Program-made: the position numbers and the translations under genes | Assembly (NCBI GenBank): GCA_023678885.1 | Contig: CM042982.1 | Span: 8,742,001 to 8,806,000 of the forward strand | DNA: 64,000 bases | Direction: 5' to 3' | Origin: Pogostemon cablin | Taxonomy: Eukaryota > Streptophyta > Magnoliopsida > Lamiales > Lamiaceae | Shown: piece by piece, positions 1-12,560 of the stretch | Layout of the letters: every line of letters starts with the position of its first letter | Numbering within the stretch: the first letter of the stretch is position 1 | Notes under the pieces: model-generated | The model's input: the letters and a program-made list of their open reading frames with translations, nothing else | The model's database searches: none | Told to the model about the DNA's origin: nothing

Positions 1-126
1 TGAAGTTGTTAGGATTGTAAAAAGTAGGTAGTAAAATATTATGTATTTTTGCCAAAAATGGAATGAGTAAAAATACGTGGGACACCCAAAATAGAAAGTG
101 GATAAAAATACGTGGGACGAAGGGAA
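1..126. mobile_element. Truncated right end of a Stowaway-like MITE
   Basis: The segment contains two copies of AAAATACGTGGGAC and ends in GTGGGACGAAGGGAATA, which resembles the right terminus of Stowaway MITEs (GGGACGGAGGGAGTA) seen elsewhere in this window. The left part lies outside the window. The assignment rests only on the terminus. Confidence 0.4.
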
Positions 127-1310
127 TATCTTATTTCCTAATTTGAAAAATGTTATAATTATAATTATTTAGTTTGAGATTTTTTTAGAAATAAATGGTC
201 AAAATTTTGACTAAATTATTTCCTAATTTGAACATAATTATAATTATTTAATTATTTTAATGGGTAGCTGAAATTTATTTTAGAAACAGATGGCCAATAG
301 ATGGCAAGGATTGCATTTATTATAATTATTTAATTATTTTTTAATTTGAAAAAATTATAATTATAATTATTTAATTTAATTATTTCAATGGGTGACTGAG
401 ATTAGTTTGAGAAATAGATTGTCAGGTCAGGATTGGATTGGATTTATTTTAATTATTTCCTAATTTGAAAAAATTATAATTACAATTATTTCAATGGGTG
501 ACTGATATTTGTTTGAGAAAAATAGATGGTCAGGATTGAATTTATTCTTGGTTGAGATTTGTTTGAAGAATTGATGGTTATGATTGGATTTAAATTTAAT
601 ATTTTTAATTTTTAATAAATAATATCTTATTTCCTAATTTGAAAAATGTCATAATTATAATTATTTAGGCTGAGATTTTTTTAGAAATAAATTGTCAAAA
701 TTTTGACTAAATTATTTCCTAATTTAAAAATGTCATAATTATAATTATTTAATTATTTTAATGGGTGACTGAGATTTATTTTAGAAATAGATGGCCAATA
801 GATGGCAAGGATTGCATTTATTATAATTATTTAAAAATTTCCTAATTTGAAAAAATTATAATTATAATTATTTAATTTAATTATTTTAATGGGTGGCTGA
901 GATTAGTTTGAGAAATAGATGGTCATGGCCAGGATTGGATTTATTTTAATTATTTAATTATTTCCTAATTTGAAAAAATTATAATTACAATTATTTAATT
1001 AAATATTTCAATGAGTGACTGATATTTGTTTGAGAAAAATAAATGGTCAAGATTAGATTTATTCTTGGTTGAGATTTGTTTGAAGAATTGAAGGTTAGGA
1101 TTGAATTTAAATTTAATATTTTTAATTTTTAATAAATAATATCTTATTTCCTAATTTGAAAAATGTCATAATTATAATTATTTAGGCTGAAATTTTTTTA
1201 GAAATAAATGATCAAAATTTTGACTAAATTATATCCTAATTTGAAAATGTCATAATTATAATTATTTAATTATTTTAATGGATGACTTAAATTTATTTTA
1301 GAAATAGATG
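125..1310. repeat. Tandem repeat, unit about 500 bp, 2.3 copies
   Basis: The block beginning AATATCTTATTTCCTAATTT starts at 125, again at 621 and again at 1138, so the spacing is 496 and 517 bp. Each copy continues with the same series of phrases, such as GATGGCCAATAGATGGCAAG and CAATGGGTGACTGA. The third copy is cut off near 1310. The unit is A+T-rich and has no coding potential that I can see. Confidence 0.85.
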
Positions 1311-3575
1311 AAGCAAACCTAAATTTCCACTTTTGTTTTCAATTTTTTTTCAATTTTACTATATTTAGAAATAATTCAATTTTAATCTTGACCGTCCAAT
1401 TAATATTTTTGATTTCAATAATAAAATCTAATCTTGACCGTCCAATTAATGTTTTTGATTTCAACAATAAAATATAATCTAATTATACTAATATAATGAA
1501 TTTTATTATTTAAATTTACTTTTTTATTTAACAATATAAATTTGGTAAATATAAGAGATGACATACTTAACTAATTTTTAATCAATATATACTTAATTTA
1601 AATTAATATATCAATCAATATTCATATATTATAATTTAATTTATTATACATTGGACATTTGATTTCCTTTGATTTCAATTAATAATAAAATTTAATTATA
1701 CTAATAATGGATTTTTTATTATTTAAATTTTACTTTTTTATTGATTTAATTTAACAATATAAATTTGATTAATTTTTTTTTAGAAATAATTCAATTTTAA
1801 TCTTGACCGTCCAATTAATATTTTTGATTTCAATAATAAAATCTAATCTTGACCGTCCAATTAATGTTTTTGATTTCAATAATAAAATATAATCTAATTA
1901 TACTAATAAAATGGATTTTGTTATTTAAATCTTACTTTTTTATTTAACAATATAAATTTGGTAAATATAAGAGATATTTTTGGCATACTTAACTAATTTT
2001 TAATCAATATATACTTAATTTAAATTAATATATCAATTAATATTCATATATTTTAATTTAATTTATTATACATAGAACCTATGATTTCCTTTGATTTCAA
2101 TCAATCATAAAATTTAATTATACTAATAATGGATTTTTTTATTATTTAAATTTTACTTTTTTTTATTGATTTAATTTAACAATATAAATTTGATTAATTT
2201 TTTTTATCAATATATGCTTAATTTCAATTAATATAGTATCAATTTTATTTTTATTAGACTTGTCTCTATAAATATTTGCTTTCAATCACGATCGTTTATT
2301 TATTAAAATCATTATATATATAAATCTTTTCAACCTAATCAAATTCTTACTTTCTACCTATTTTTTTCTCCCTCTCTCATGCTTTTTCTTTTTATTCTCT
2401 TTTACAGATTCTATTTTCATATTATTTATAATCAACTCTAATTTGTTTTGTCTTTATATTTTTATTTGATCTTATTTGCAGGTTTAATCATTCTCCTAAA
2501 GATATCATTTTAATTTTTTTGTTATCTTATTCTCTTCGATTTTTGTGTTTTTTTAATAATTCTATAAACCCTATTTTTATAATTTAATTTATTTTATCTT
2601 CTTTTATACGTACTTTTATTTGATATTATTTTTAAATTCAATCGTTCTCAGATTTGATCTTATTCTTTTTATATATTTTTTTCTAATACTTCTTCTTTTT
2701 CTTCTCTTTTACACAGATTCTACTTTCATATTATTTATAACCTACTTTAATTTGTTTTGTCTTTTATACTTTTATTTGATCTTATATACAGCTTCAATCA
2801 TTTTCCTGAAGGTATCATTATACTTTTTAATTTTTTGTTATCTTATTTTTTTACTTCGATTTTTGTGTTTTTTCAATAATTCTATAAACCATATTTTCAT
2901 AATTTAATTTATTTTATCTTCTTTTATACTTTGATATTATTTTTAGGTTCAATCATTCTCATATTTGTAGGTCAAATCATTCTCTTTATGTTTTTTTATT
3001 CTAATACTTCTTCTTTTTCTTCTCTTTTACAGATTCCACATTCATATTATTTACAATCTATTATAATTTATTATTTATAATCTATTATAATTTGTTTTGT
3101 CTTTTATACTTTTATCTGATCTTATATGCGGGTTCAATCATTATTCTTAAAGGTATCATTATACTTTTTAATTTTTTGTTATCTTATTTTTTTCCTCTTC
3201 GATTTTGTGTTTTTTTAATAATTTTATAAACTTTATTTTTATATTTTAATTTATTTTATCTTCTTTTATACTTTTATTTGATATTATTTTTAGGTTTAAT
3301 CATTCTCATATTTGATCTTATTAGTAAGTCCAATTATGTATCATTCTTTGTTTTTTTGTCTATCTTTTTTCTCTTCAATTTCTGTGTTTGCTTTATAATA
3401 ATTATATGAACCATATTTTTATATTTTAATATTCTATCTTTTGTTCTTCTTATAATCTTCTTTTTGTTTTTTTCCTCTAATACTTCTTCTTTTTTTTTTC
3501 TCTTTTACAGATTCTACTTTCATATTATTTATAATTTAGGTTCAATCATTCTCCTTAAATTTAAAGGTTCAATCA
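1310..3575 (+). mobile_element. Older Helitron-derived sequence, incomplete
   Basis: At 1313 a block reading GCAAACCTAAATTTCCACTT matches the 5' part of the better-preserved Helitron that starts at 3576 (GTAAACCTAAACTTCTACTT). Within it a 415-bp direct repeat (TAGAAATAATTCAATTTT at 1366 and 1781) carries the phrase TTGACCGTCC. From about 2230 the sequence becomes T-rich and repeats phrases such as GGTTCAATCATTCTC and TTTTATACTTTTATTTGAT several times. No terminal hairpin plus CTRR is found before 3576, so this copy lacks a 3' end or was interrupted by the later insertion. No coding region is credible. Confidence 0.5.
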
Positions 3576-3828
3576 TCTATCTATTTATACATATATAAAA
3601 GTAAACCTAAACTTCTACTTTTGTTTTTAATTTTTTTTTCAATTTTACTCTATTTAGAAATAATTCAATTTTAATATTGACCGTCAAAATAATGATTTGA
3701 TTTCAATCATAAAATTTAATTATACTAATAATAGATTTTATTATTTAAATTTTACTATTTTATTTTACACTATAAATTTGGTAAATATGAGATATATTTT
3801 TGACATATTTGACTAATTTTAAATAAGC

Positions 3829-3971
<143 letters not shown>

Positions 3972-4873
3972 CCTTAATTTCTAATTTTATTTTCAATTTC
4001 AATCTTGACCGTCTATTACTTTTGATCTCAATCATGGATTCTATTTATGCTAATAATAAATTATTTGTTTATTTTTTAATCAATAATATAAATTTGATAA
4101 ATATAAAAAATATTATTAGCATATATTCTATTAATTTTCAATCAATATACTAATTTTCTTAATATCAAATCTTTCAACGCTATCTTTGGTAATTTTTCAC
4201 ATTTTTTCCTACATCGTTAATTACTTTCAATCACGATCATTTATTCTTTCAAATAATTCTATATAAACCTTTTCATTACCTAATCAAATTCTTACTCTTT
4301 TTTTTCTTCTTATTTTTTTTCTCTATTTCACTTTCATACTATTTCTAATCTACTTTAATTTGTTTTATATTTTATATTTTACTTTGATTTGATCTATTAT
4401 GCAGGTTCAGTCATTTTGAGGTATCATTCTTCTTTTTTTATTTTTTGTTATCTTTATTTTATCTTTTATACTTTTATTTGATTTTATTTTTATGTTCAAT
4501 CATTCTCATATTTGATCTTATGTATATTTTACTTTGATTTGATCTAATGTGCATGTTCAATCATTTTGAGGTATCATTCTTCTTTTTTTATTTTTTGTTA
4601 TCTCTTTTATACTTTTATTTGATCTTATTTTTATGTTCAATCATTCTCATATTTGATCTTATGTGCATCTTATGTGCAGGTTCAATCATCTCATTTGAAG
4701 TATTATTCTTCTTTTTTAGTTTTTGTTATCTTATTTTCGTTTCTCTACGATTTTTTATTTTCTTTTTAATTCTACAAACCTTATTTATATACTTTAATTT
4801 ATTTAATATTTTATACTTTTATTTGATCTTATTTTTAGGTTCAATCATTCTATTTGAGGTATCATTCTTCTTT

Positions 4874-5046
4874 TATTATGGGCGTGGGTGGAATGGGGTA
4901 GCGGGGGTTTTGGGGGTGGGTAAGAGTTAAAGCTAAGTGGTAATACTTTTATTATTTAAATATTAAAATCTAAAATTTTATTTTAAAAAAATTATTTTGA
5001 GTGTGGGGGGTGGGTAGGGGTAGGTTAGGTGGTAGAGTTTCCTCCA
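4874..5046 (+). repeat. G-rich patch with G-quadruplex potential
   Basis: Two clusters of G runs lie in otherwise A+T-rich DNA: GGGCGTGGGTGG... near 4880-4920 and GTGGGGGGTGGGTAGGGG near 5003. Several runs of three or more G are separated by short loops. Their position inside the Helitron suggests they belong to the element. Confidence 0.6.
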
Positions 5047-5463
5047 CGAAAATTTGTTTTTAATAAAATTTTAGATTTTAATATTTAATATAATAAAATT
5101 TTATTATTTTTATTTATCATATATAAAATTCTATTTTAAAAATAATTTTTGAATTATAAATTTAAAATCATTTCAAGTAATTTAAAATCCACTCAAATCA
5201 ATTAGATTTGAAATGACTCAATTCAAACTCAACTTAAAAGTATATAATTGTAATAAACTTTAATTCTTTCCGTGCAACGCACGGATGAGTAATATCTAGT
5301 TTTAATAAATTTAATTCCACTTTTAATTAATGTTTAAATAAACAAATAATTTTCTACTTACTCCATAAGATAAAATCTGATTTCAAACCAAACAAACGCC
5401 ACCATTTGTTACAAATTATTTCTACCATGGCACTCACTAAAATTAACTGGAGCTAGGTGAAAC

Positions 5464-5602
5464 TTATTAGGAGGCTCTTGTGCCCCACGGACACCGTGCC
5501 CCTTACAATTTAAATCCCTAGGAATATATAGATTTAAATAGAAATGGAGGAGAAGTATTGTGTCTCCATTGGGACACGATGTGTTCCCAAGAACGCAGAA
5601 GC
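5464..5602. mobile_element. Short MITE-like segment with GTGTCC inverted motifs
   Basis: GCTCTTGTGCCCCACGGACACCG-type sequence at the left and GTGTCTCCATTGGGACAC at the right form imperfect inverted motifs similar to the termini of the MULE-like elements at 10495-15188 and 51861-52219. No clear target duplication was found, so the borders are approximate. The rest of 5301-5825 holds no gene that I can see. Confidence 0.35.
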
Positions 5603-5834
5603 TTTTGTCGAAACTTAATGCTATTAATTTAAAATTTATTTAAACTCTTATTTGCCCATTATTACATCTTAAATTAGCCGATTCATATTTTCAATCTTCG
5701 AATCTAGATTAGACTCAAAATGAGACATAAGTTGTTTGTATTCATTAAAGATCTAACAAGTTATGATTTGAATATTATTATCAACGCATTTCTTAGTAAA
5801 TCTGGTGCACATGCTTGTCTACAGATTAAATTTA

Positions 5835-6806
5835 GGCCCACCTATTCACACACACCAAATTACTCTTATACACCCATTTTAATTTTGAAATAATAAATAT
5901 ATACCACACATATTACAACATTATACCTAAAATAATAAATACTACATACACACACTAAACACTACTACACTAATAATTCACAAAATCATAAATACATACA
6001 CAAACACATTCACATAAAAACTTTGAGAAAAAATCCTCAAACAAAACACACACTCACTTCTTCCTCCAACATCCTTAGAACCTTAGATTTTCTTCTCACT
6101 TATAAACACTCACATTTGCTCACATGGGCATTATATCGGAAGAAGAAACACCTAAGGATTTAAAGTATTTATATGTTTACACCGATTAAAAAGTTATTTT
6201 TCGCATTTTTTTTCTTCTTCCCGACGATGCATGTTCGACCAACCACGGTCGGATACATCACAAATATTCTACCAATAGCAGCCGAAAATTGAGGGCATGT
6301 TCGACCACCTATGGTCGAAATTTTTAAATATTTTTGACTAACGACGACCGACGAATTGCCTATTTTTTGACCAAAAGTGGTTGAACAGGATCGAATCCGG
6401 CGACAGACCAGGGCCGACGGTTGCTAGCCTATTTCCAACGTCAATTTGTATATTTCTTAGCATTATCCAAATTGATTTCTTCAACTAAAACAAATACCAT
6501 GTTACCTACACATTTACCACAACAAAACCCAACATATTTGGCATAATTCCATCCATGAAATGTAAGTTGCTCTTCTTCTCTTCTTCTTCTCTTTTCTTTT
6601 TAGTTTGAAATGTAAGTAGGTGTTTGGTCAAGTGGGTGTATGCTTTTAATGTTAGATTAAATGTAGGAGTTGTGGGAGGGAAGATATTTGGTATTTGAGT
6701 GTTGGTATTTGAGTTTATTTCAATAAGGGCAATGTAGTTTTTTACAAGTGTGTGTATATATAATTGAGTGTATTGAGTAATACGGTGTGTGCGAATAGCC
6801 CGCGCC
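5835..6806. mobile_element. Mutator-like MITE with 9-bp target duplication
   Basis: The left end reads GGCCCACCTATTCACACACA and the reverse complement of the right end reads GGCGCGGGCTATTCGCACAC. The similarity continues inward through ATTACTC and ATACAC. The element is flanked on both sides by TTAAATTTA (5826-5834 and 6807-6815), a perfect 9-bp duplication as expected for Mutator superfamily elements. The 972-bp interior contains short G+C-richer phrases (for example TGTTCGACCA twice) but no credible open frame. Confidence 0.85.
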
Positions 6807-6844
6807 TTAAATTTAAAATTAAAAAATCATGGGGATAAAAATCA

Positions 6845-7075
6845 TACTCCCTCCATCCCTATGTAAGAGTCTCATTTTACCATTTTGGTTATCCTACCCA
6901 AAGGATCTCATTTCATTTTTTGGACACATGGGACCCACCCACACCCATTAATATAATTAAAACATGGGGTCCACATACCCATTAATACAACAACCCACTA
7001 CACATTAAATAATAATACTCCTTAATCCACTTACCCAAAAGCAAATGAGACTCTTACCACGGGACGGAGAGAGTA
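6845..7075. mobile_element. Stowaway MITE
   Basis: The termini are TACTCCCTCCATCCC and GGGACGGAGAGAGTA, inverted repeats of about 30 bp with a TA at each end, which is the Stowaway (Tc1/mariner) signature. The inward part of both arms contains GAGTCTCATTT / AAATGAGACTC. It is 231 bp with no coding capacity. Confidence 0.9.
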
Positions 7076-7257
7076 TTGATTAATAAAGTACCTATATTAA
7101 GTCATCTTTAATGGGAAATTTATTCTTTGTCCGCATGTTAATTTGAGTGCTTCACTAGTAAGATATCAAACCTTTAAATTTTAAGTTAATTGAATTTTAA
7201 CCCTAATTTTAAATTATTTTTTTAAAAAATAAAGTATAATTATAATTATATCATAAA

Positions 7258-7450
7258 TTTAAGGGTTATTCTAAAGTGCACCTTGTGCATAGAATTCACA
7301 GGCTAAAAGTATGGATAGTAGGTAGTTTTTCTATTTTAATTTTTAATTATTTAAATTAATTAATGATAGGGATTAAATTAAAATTTAATTTAACGGCTGA
7401 AATCATCCAAGTGCACCGGTGTCACAGGTGCACCGCAACTCTAAATTTTA
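7258..7450. mobile_element. MITE of the GTGCACC family, copy 1
   Basis: The left end has TTCTAAAGTGCACCTTGTGC; the right end, reverse complemented, reads TTTAGAGTTGCGGTGCACCT. The interior carries AATTTAACGGCTGA. The same layout (GTGCACC near both ends, an 'AACG/ACCGTTA' phrase inside) recurs at 7490-9840, 28570-28725 and 44510-44690. Exact borders are uncertain. Confidence 0.55.
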
Positions 7451-7654
7451 TCTATAAATCTTAAAGTGAATCGGTACAAAATTACCTTAAAATTTAGAGT
7501 CTAACTACTTTGCACCAGGTGCACCGATACATTGGACAATCTTAATTAATCGTTAAATTAAATTCAATTCGATGTATACTATTAAATAAAATAAAATAAT
7601 TATTTTTTTTAAAAAATAACACCCACTACACCCTATTCTTAACTCATTAACCCC

Positions 7655-9800
7655 TAGCGGCTAGATTGGTATGACTGAATGAAATAACAGTGGAATGGAA
7701 TGAACTCATGAATGGAATGATTAAAAATTATTTTTATCATGATTGGTATTGTTCAGGAATAACTCAAGTAATAAAATTTGTATTCTTTAATTAATTCAAT
7801 CTTATTAATAATATTTTTATAATATTACATTAAAAAATTTAGTGAATATTTTATATATTTTAATAATTATAAAAAAAAATTAAATTAAAAGTAAAATAAA
7901 ATATTAATATTTTTAAAATATAAATAAAATTTAAAATACAAATAAAAAAATGTATATATATTAAAAAATATTAGACTATGTATATAAAATTATATTTATA
8001 TTTATATTACATGTTTATATTCGATTTAATTAATTATATAAATTTTTATATTTAATTTACTAATTTTTAAATATTAAAATAATTATATTCATCTATATTT
8101 AAATTTTTAAGAACTAAATTTAATTTTCTATTTTTTTACTGAGTTGAGTATATAAAAATATTTTATTTTTTTATTTAGATTTTAAATGATTTAATATTTT
8201 TTTAAATAATTTAATACAATGTTTTTAATAAATATTACTACATGTTAAGTAGAAAAATAATAACATTTTTATAATTATATAAATAGATGTGGTATAAATT
8301 AAAATAAATAAATAAATATATATATACATGGGTAGATCTTGGGGAGACCGTCTCACGGATCCTCTTATGTGAGACGGATCTTATTTGAACTAATTAAGTA
8401 TATTTTAAATTAGATTTTAAAAATAAAAATTAAAAAAGACGGTCCCCGTTGGGAATAACTAAATTAAAAGAATTCGAAGAAGGGCGGCGGATGTCACTCA
8501 TTGTTACCGTACCGTGGGTCTGCTTGAAGATCACCCTATCAAAACTACACAGCTAAATTCTAAATTTTCGTCAAATTATCATAATTAATATTTTTATTAT
8601 AATAATAATAATTATTATGGTTACTATTATTATTATTTATTTATTTTATGAATTATTTATAAAATAATTTAATTAAATAAACATAACTTTTTATTGATCA
8701 AAAACCACTTTCTATTAAATATATTATTACTTTTTATCCATCGTCCTCTAATTATTCATCAAAAAGTTCAATTGATCAGTTATTATTTTTCCTTAGCATC
8801 ACTTTTATTAAAAATATTATCACGTTCTATCAATTCTATAAATTATATCTAAAATTCATTTTCGTAATCATTTATCACTTTTTATTAAAGATGTTATCAC
8901 TTTCTTGTAAAAGGTATCTCTTTTCATTTATAGTATAAACTGTTATTTATCACTTTTTTTTTAAATATGTTATCACTTTTCTTTTAAATGTTATCACTTT
9001 TCATTTATAGTATTAACTGTTTATAAAATAGTTCACATCACCGTTATCATTTTTCATCAATTGAGTATCACTTTTCCCTATAAAAGTTATCATATCTTAT
9101 TTTTCTCACAGAAATTATTTGTAAGACGGACTCACATGAGTCTTTAACATTATAAATTATTCATAATATAATTCAAATGAAAATTTATCACTTTTATTTG
9201 ATCAGTATTTTTTTATATTAAAAAATGTTAATATTTTTTAAAAATATTATCACATTTTATAAATTTATAATATTTAAATTAAAAATAAATTAAATGAATA
9301 ATAAATTTTAAATTATTACATTTTTAAAGAAAAAAATAAATTAAATAAGAGAAACGAAGAAAATATATACATACATGCAAAATCTAATTAAAATTAAATT
9401 TTCTAATTCGATATCAATCAAAGCCCTTTAAAAAATTTCCTAAATTAATTATACTCTATAACTAATTTTTCAAATTTTTAATTTTATAACAACCAAATAT
9501 GGCCTTTAAAAATTATTTAATTGGGTTAAAGGATGATCCGTCTCGCATAAGGGGATCCGTTAGACGGTCTCACCCAAATCTTTTCCTATATATATGCGGT
9601 GGTGTGGGGGGAATGGGAATAGGAATGGAATGGGGTAATACCATGGGGTGGGAGAAATGTCATTCCCACATATAAAGTAATACTCATTCATTTGGAATCG
9701 ATATTTCTATTCATAAAAATATATCAATCGCAAAAATGAGAATGCGATTAGGAATTACGATTCCATTCCCACCCCATTCCATCATACCAATTATGCCCTA
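7655..9800. mobile_element. hAT-like MITE 'ATTGGTAT' family, copy 1, with nested element
   Basis: The left end has CTAGATTGGTATGACTGAAT and the right end reverse complements to GCATAATTGGTATGATGGAA. Just inside both ends are repeated GGAATGGAATG-type phrases. The same body occurs at about 50198-53228: ATTGGTAT, 'GTTTAGGAATAACTCAAGTAATA', then A+T-rich DNA with ATTTAGATTTTAAATGATTT. A different element (8334-9582) has inserted near its right end. No transposase is present. Confidence 0.65.
8334..9582. mobile_element. MITE 'GAGACCGTCTCAC' family, nested copy
   Basis: The left end reads AGATCTTGGGGAGACCGTCT then CACGGATCCTC; the right end reverse complements to AAGATTTGGGTGAGACCGTC then TAACGGATCCCC. 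This gives an inverted repeat of about 50 bp with few mismatches. The interior repeats TATCACTTTTCATTTATAG several times. Related copies lie at 24029-24276, 24752-25187, about 48466-48700 and 50586-52602. Confidence 0.8.
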
Positions 9801-9840
9801 AGTGTACTGGTGCATCGAGCACACTGAAGAATCACCCTAA

Positions 9841-10485
9841 AATTTAATGTAGGCATCTCCAGCAATATTGTGAAATAGAGATGCTGCAGAAATTTTCTCT
9901 TCGGAAGAAATGCAAAATGAATTGCATTTTTCTTTAAATGCGCTGTAGTTTCTATAAAATACAATAGTCAATAGCTACAATGTTTGCTAAATAGTTTTTT
10001 AATTAATAATTATATTTATTTACTATAATTATGTGTATTAATTTATTATGATATTTTTTTTGTTTCAATAATTATGTATACTGATATTATTTGTATTTAT
10101 TTGTTCAATGAAGAAATATTTGTATAAATAAATTTGGTGTATGGAGGATACTAATTAAATATAAAATTATATTTCTAAATTACGCATGTTAATATTATTG
10201 TAGTATTAATATTATATTAAATTAAATTTAAATTTTAAAATGGGTCTATTACTTGTACAATTTATCTATCTATATTACTAATAGATACATTATCCAAATT
10301 AAAATACTATCCACCACAAATAGAACTAATCAAATACCATTTTTAACCCTACTATAAAATTTACTATATTAAGAAATTAATTAACCATTAATCTCTCCAT
10401 AAAAATAAGAAATAGATATTCGCACATGATATTCAAATGATAGGTTGTATTCAAAAAGATTTATGCTCAACAATTTGTGTTCAAT
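9841..10485. other. Gene-free A+T-rich spacer with a repeat copy
   Basis: I see no gene here. The stretch 10170-10245 (TAAATTACGCATGTTAATAT and what follows) is nearly identical to 16190-16264 and 16490-16564, so a member of that repeat lies on each side of the Pack-MULE candidate. Confidence 0.7.
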
Positions 10486-10654
10486 AAATAAAAAGAGTGA
10501 GTCTCTTGTGTGTCCGGAACCACGGATCTAATTATATGGCCCGGATCAACCCATAAGAAAACGGGTCATATATAAATTAAAAAGTAAATTTCAAAATACA
10601 CTCTTCACATATGAGTGTGTAATTTCAGCGCTGCGATTATTCAGCGGGGCGAAA

Positions 10655-10785
10655 TCAATTTGGGCAACATCATGAGATTCTACCTTCGATTCTTCACTCC
10701 AGATTAAGGTGACGGAGTGCGGAGGATGGGCAATCAATTTGGGCAATTTTACATCATGAGATTCTACCTTCGATTCTTCACTCCA
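10655..10785. repeat. Short tandem duplication, unit about 75 bp
   Basis: CAATTTGGGCAA followed by ATCATGAGATTCTACCTTCG and ATTCTTCACTCCAGA appears twice, about 75-80 bp apart. It lies in a G+C-richer segment at the left of the Pack-MULE and gives rise to a repeated but meaningless minus-strand peptide. Confidence 0.75.
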
Positions 10786-11261
10786 GAACAAGGTAATCGT
10801 GATTTACTCCCTTCATTTTTACAATTTTGCCTTAATTCCTGGTAATCGTGAGAAAAAACTTTCGATTCTGTATAATATATAAAATTCACAATTAATGTTT
10901 TCTTCAATTGTTCCATCGATATTGATTGCGTTATTTGATTTAACATCCTCATAGTCTTATTACTCATTTGAATTCTTTCTGAAATTTCCTTCCAGTGTTC
11001 AAGTTCTTCATGATGATTTCAAAGAGAACATAATCAAACATTATTATTTAATTTTATGTTAAATTCTGTGATAAAAGTGAATTCTGTTTCTTCTATTGAT
11101 TCTGATTTAGACTGCCATCAACAGTGTGACTTTAGAATTTCCACGTTTGCGATTGCCTAATAATTCTTATTAGGCTTATGGACAAATGCATGCAATCTGT
11201 TTGACGAAATGCCTTACCAATGCTAGATTTGAATAATGTATTCATTACTCATCAACAATGT

Positions 11262-12162
11262 GAGAATTTTGCACTTTTGGTTACGCATGACACATAACCT
11301 CTTCAAAGTAGTCTCAATACTTTCACTTTTAGTCCCAAACTATTATTTCTTTGCAGACTTGATCTCATAAGACTTCAACCTAACATATTTAGTCCCATTC
11401 AATTACACTATTGTTCCCAATAAATTAAATTCATATTTTATTTTATGTTTATTTATTTAATACTTATTATAATAATAATAATTATTATTATTATTATTTT
11501 GAACATGTTTTAAAAAGTAATAAAAATGTAACATTAAATAAAATAATAAATGAGTAAATAAACAAAAAAATAAAATATGAATCTAAATTCTAATAACCAA
11601 TAGTGTTACTTTATATCATATTTATTTATTATTATTATTAATATTATTATTTTGAACATGTCTTTTTTGAAAATAATAAAAATTTGGTTATATTAAAAAA
11701 AAGTTAGTGAATAAATAAAATAAAATATGAATCTAAATTTTTTGGATCAATAATATATCTGTATAAGACTAAATATATAAGGTTGAAGTTTTATCGGACC
11801 AAGTTTGCAAAGATTTAATTGTCAAATAAAAAATAAAATAATAATAAATAAGTAAATAAATAAAATAAAAGAATTGTAAGTATATATTCATGTTTTATTT
11901 TATTCTTTTTTTTCAGCATGTCTTTTTTGAATTTACTAATAATTTGGTAACATTAAAAAGAAAAAATAAAAATAAAAATAAAATAAAATATGAATCTAAA
12001 ATTTTGAAAATAATAATGGAGCTGTATGGGACTAAATATGTAAAGTTAAAATTTTATGGGATCAAAACTGCAAAGAAATAATCATTTGGGACTAAAAGTG
12101 AAAGTATTGGGACCATTTTGAAGAGGTGATGTGTCTTGCGGATGAAAAGTGCAAAATTCTCT
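11262..12162. mobile_element. MULE-type MITE with inverted repeats over 100 bp
   Basis: The ends form long inverted repeats. Left: GAGAATTTTGCACTTTT..., ACACATAACCTCTTCAAAGT..., then ATACTTTCACTTTTAGTCCC and TATTTCTTTGCAG. The reverse-complemented right end has the same phrases in the same order for about 120 bp. The flanks are CAACAATGT (11253-11261) and CAACGATGT (12163-12171), a 9-bp duplication with one mismatch. It is inserted into the 'GTACCCTTTACTCAT' repeat inside the Pack-MULE candidate. The interior is A+T-rich and non-coding. Confidence 0.85.
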
Positions 12163-12560
12163 CAACGATGTATTCTTTACTCATGTGTAATATATCTTTT
12201 TTATGACAACAATAAACCCTTTGCAACTTCAGACAATTTACATGAGCATTATACCCTTTAAATGACAAACGATGCACCCTTTACACGTCGATAATGTACC
12301 CTTTACTCATCCGCAATATACCCTTTGCGCCATGCTATATAATACCTTTTATAATAAACTTGAAACATTTTAAACTTCATACCTTTTACATGAAAACAAT
12401 GTACTATTTGCTCATAAAAAATGTACCATTTACTCATCAATAATATACCCTTTGCAACTCCATACAGTTCTTATGACAATAATATACCCTTTGCATAATA
12501 ACAATTTACCCTTCAACAGTACCTGATATACCCTTTAGTTGTAATGATTGTACGTACGTT
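12163..12560. repeat. Degenerate 'ATGTACCCTTTACTCAT' repeat array, left block
   Basis: Variants of TACCCTTTACTCATCAATAA, GCAACTCCATACA and ACATGACAACAATGTACC follow one another. About 200 bp near 12297-12500 match 13770-13975 in the same order and orientation. The array flanks the FAR1-like fragment on the left. Confidence 0.75.

Larger units (their letters stand above)
7490..9840. mobile_element. MITE of the GTGCACC family, copy 2, split by nested insertion
   Basis: The left piece (7490-7654) starts with AATTTAGAGTCTAACTAC and TTTGCACCAGGTGCACCG. The right piece (9801-9840) reverse complements to AATTTTAGGGTGATTCTTC followed by GATGCACCAGTACA. The 2.1-kb MITE at 7655-9800 lies between them, so this is the outermost layer of a three-level nest. 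Confidence 0.5.
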
